From the NCBI GenBank assembly GCA_020722725.1, contig DYKG01000017.1, positions 2,211-63,155 of the forward strand: 60,945 nucleotides of DNA, in the 5' to 3' direction. Below, in pieces: positions 59,651-60,945 of the stretch. This stretch comes from Candidatus Methylomirabilis sp. Lineage in GTDB: Bacteria; Muiribacteriota; Ozemobacteria; Ozemobacterales; Ozemobacteraceae. The notes below the pieces were generated by a model that was not told where the DNA came from, searched no databases, and saw only the letters and a list, made by a program, of their open reading frames with translations. The position numbers were made by a program, and so were the translations under genes. Numbering within the stretch: the stretch's first letter is position 1; each line of letters begins with the position of its first letter.

Positions 59651-60688
59651 TCAGATTTTGCGAAAACCCAGAAGAACATCGGCCAGCTGGCCACTGGTGC
59701 CGTTTTCTCGTTCAAAACTGCCGCTCAAAATTAAAGAGTTGCCGTTGATTTTCTGGTTGGTTTGAAAGAAATTTAAATTAAGAGCTTTGATGCCAAGCTG
59801 CTGCAGGCTGAATAATTCCTGATTTTCGACCTTGCCGTTTCGGTTGATATCCTGATAAAGTTTCAGTGCTTTAAAAACCGGGTCGAGTCGATTTATCCGG
59901 CCATCTTTGTTGTTGTCATGCTTTGCCAGTTCGACAAAACCATGGGCCGCTCCGTTCTGGTCGCCAAAAAGCTCAGATCCATCATCAATTTTGCCGTTTT
60001 CGTTGCGGTCAAGAACCAGCAGGGCATCGTCGCCACGAACCCAGGCCGTCTGATCAGGTTTTCCGTCGGCATCAATGTCAAAAACCGCCCCTTCGCCGGC
60101 TCTGGTCAGGTCAATTCCGTCACCCGCAATGTCGAGAACCAGCGGGTCAGCTTCCCTGATACCCAGTTCCTCAAGCGATATTCCGATTCTTTTATTGCTG
60201 TCGACCTGTTTTCTGAATTTCATGGCAATTTCAAAAGTCTGACTCGATCTAGCTTGAGTCGAAGCAGCAACGTCAACTGTCGGTGAATCATGTGCGGTTT
60301 CGCTTGAAAAATCTGTTTTTGCCTGTTTGAGCAGTTTCTCGAAGCGGCTGCGCAGAGATTTGTATTCTTCTTCGTCTTTGCTGATCATCCGCAGCATCAG
60401 ATCGAGGTCGCGGTCAATTTCCGGTTCTAGTTCAGCGCTTTCGCCAATTTGCGCGGATCTGGCAGTCAGGCTGACATTCAGCTCAGCTTCGAGACTGGTT
60501 TCCCGTTGAAACTGGGCGATGGTTTGACGAATCTGGTTAAATGGCGACAGTTCAATCAGGTCTCTTTCAAGGCTTGATCTCGGTTTGACCAGCTCTCTTT
60601 CATCTTTTTTGAACAGAGTGTCTATAGCCTCTGAAAACCGGCTGGCCCGCATGAAACGATGGAAAATGAAGTTCGCAGCAATAGCCAT
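59651..60688 (-). CDS. Calcium-loop (EF-hand/RTX-like) protein
   Basis: The start at 60688 (345 aa) follows AAGGAGGAGTAAACAA; ten upstream codons lack a ribosome site. The N-terminal ~200 residues are helical and charged with no signal peptide. The C-terminal half has acidic calcium-loop motifs (FDIDADGKPDQTAWV, LDRNENGKIDDGSELFG, DNNKDGRINRLDPVF, QDINRNGKVENQEL). These match the conserved module that sits in large RTX-type or haemolysin-related proteins and EF-hand proteins. It is therefore a calcium-binding protein of unknown role, perhaps exported by a non-classical path. Confidence 0.75.
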   Translation of the reverse strand: MAIAANFIFHRFMRASRFSEAIDTLFKKDERELVKPRSSLERDLIELSPFNQIRQTIAQFQRETSLEAELNVSLTARSAQIGESAELEPEIDRDLDLMLRMISKDEEEYKSLRSRFEKLLKQAKTDFSSETAHDSPTVDVAASTQARSSQTFEIAMKFRKQVDSNKRIGISLEELGIREADPLVLDIAGDGIDLTRAGEGAVFDIDADGKPDQTAWVRGDDALLVLDRNENGKIDDGSELFGDQNGAAHGFVELAKHDNNKDGRINRLDPVFKALKLYQDINRNGKVENQELFSLQQLGIKALNLNFFQTNQKINGNSLILSGSFERENGTSGQLADVLLGFRKI

Positions 60689-60945
60689 TTGTTTACTCCT
60701 CCTTGAGTAAGTGTACACATCCTTATGTTTTCGGGAAAAAACACTTCCCCCTATTTACATCGGCATGCTCCCCCTGAAAAGTTTATAGCATTTTGAAAAA
60801 ATGTGCAAAAATTGAGCAGCCAAAACTTGAAAAATACATGCCGATTTTTTGAAACCAGCAGACAAAAATGCCCAGCGGGTGAAGTAGCCATAACCCAAGT
60901 TTGCCAATGGTATGCTTGTAACCAGCATGAAATCATGGGATCTTA

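Noticed and set aside
60751..60936. Minus-strand 61-codon open frame at the right edge
   Set aside because: No ribosome site and no signature; may be chance.
1..60945. rRNA, tRNA, CRISPR array, transposase or phage genes
   Set aside because: I saw no tRNA-like cloverleaf, no regularly spaced repeat array and no transposase or integrase protein; small palindromic elements are the only mobile-like sequence.

Overview
The window looks like a chromosomal segment of an uncultured, probably anaerobic, Gram-negative-type bacterium of about 45-50% GC. It has an FeoAB ferrous iron system, a 2-hydroxyacyl-CoA dehydratase-type activase, an FdrA-type operon and a molybdenum hydroxylase. It also has very large multi-TM receptors and a 2,099-residue alpha-2-macroglobulin-like protein. 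This mix would fit a deep-branching candidate phylum such as Riflebacteria, but that is an inference with no marker gene to support it. I saw no rRNA, tRNA, CRISPR array, phage or transposase gene.

Layout. (1) 0.1-6.6 kb, minus strand: a double-headed activase, then a kinase/beta-propeller pair. (2) 6.8-10 kb: a 46-codon gene, then the minus-strand feoA-feoB-dtxR operon with a clear promoter and overlapping palindromic operator. (3) 10.4-16.4 kb: two adjacent ~1000-aa receptor/class III nucleotide cyclase genes, both with broken frames in their N-terminal halves. (4) 16.4-18.2 kb: a Ycf46-like AAA ATPase with a small Cys-rich partner. (5) 18.3-23.8 kb: a secreted protein, a 187-bp nested palindromic element, cysE-cysK, a lipoprotein and a TPR/HEAT membrane protein. 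(6) 23.8-29.8 kb: two overlapping ~1000-aa receptor/PP2C (SpoIIE-type) genes. (7) 30-33.6 kb: a secreted helical protein, then an acyltransferase-like, thiolase-like and DUF35 operon. (8) 33.8-35.7 kb: a PAS hybrid histidine kinase without its phospho-acceptor His. (9) 35.8-39.8 kb: an FdrA/DUF1116 operon with a cyclase-family hydrolase. (10) 40-48.5 kb: an NlpC/P60 hydrolase, an NHL-type propeller protein and the giant A2M-like protein. (11) 48.7-53.8 kb: a frameshifted secreted gene, a molbindin and a three-subunit molybdenum hydroxylase. (12) 54-60.7 kb: mixed single genes, including a DUF2877 (AllH-like) gene that completes an AllFGH-like set, a thioredoxin-like protein and a calcium-loop protein.

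How the genes fit together. The four ~1000-aa receptors share one architecture: N-terminal TM, extracytoplasmic region, middle TM block, second extracytoplasmic region, last TM, HAMP, output. Two carry cyclase outputs and two carry PP2C outputs. The two cyclase domains have complementary active-site losses. The first lacks a metal-binding Asp but keeps the transition-state Asn/Arg; the second keeps both Asp but lacks Asn/Arg. This is the division of labour seen between the C1 and C2 halves of mammalian adenylyl cyclases. FdrA, DUF1116, DUF2877 and the molybdenum hydroxylase together suggest purine or purine-like nitrogen catabolism.

Caution on quality: several frame breaks sit on short homopolymers (T4, T6/T7, A6) and may be consensus errors rather than real decay. 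The nonsense codon in the molybdenum hydroxylase tail is a substitution.
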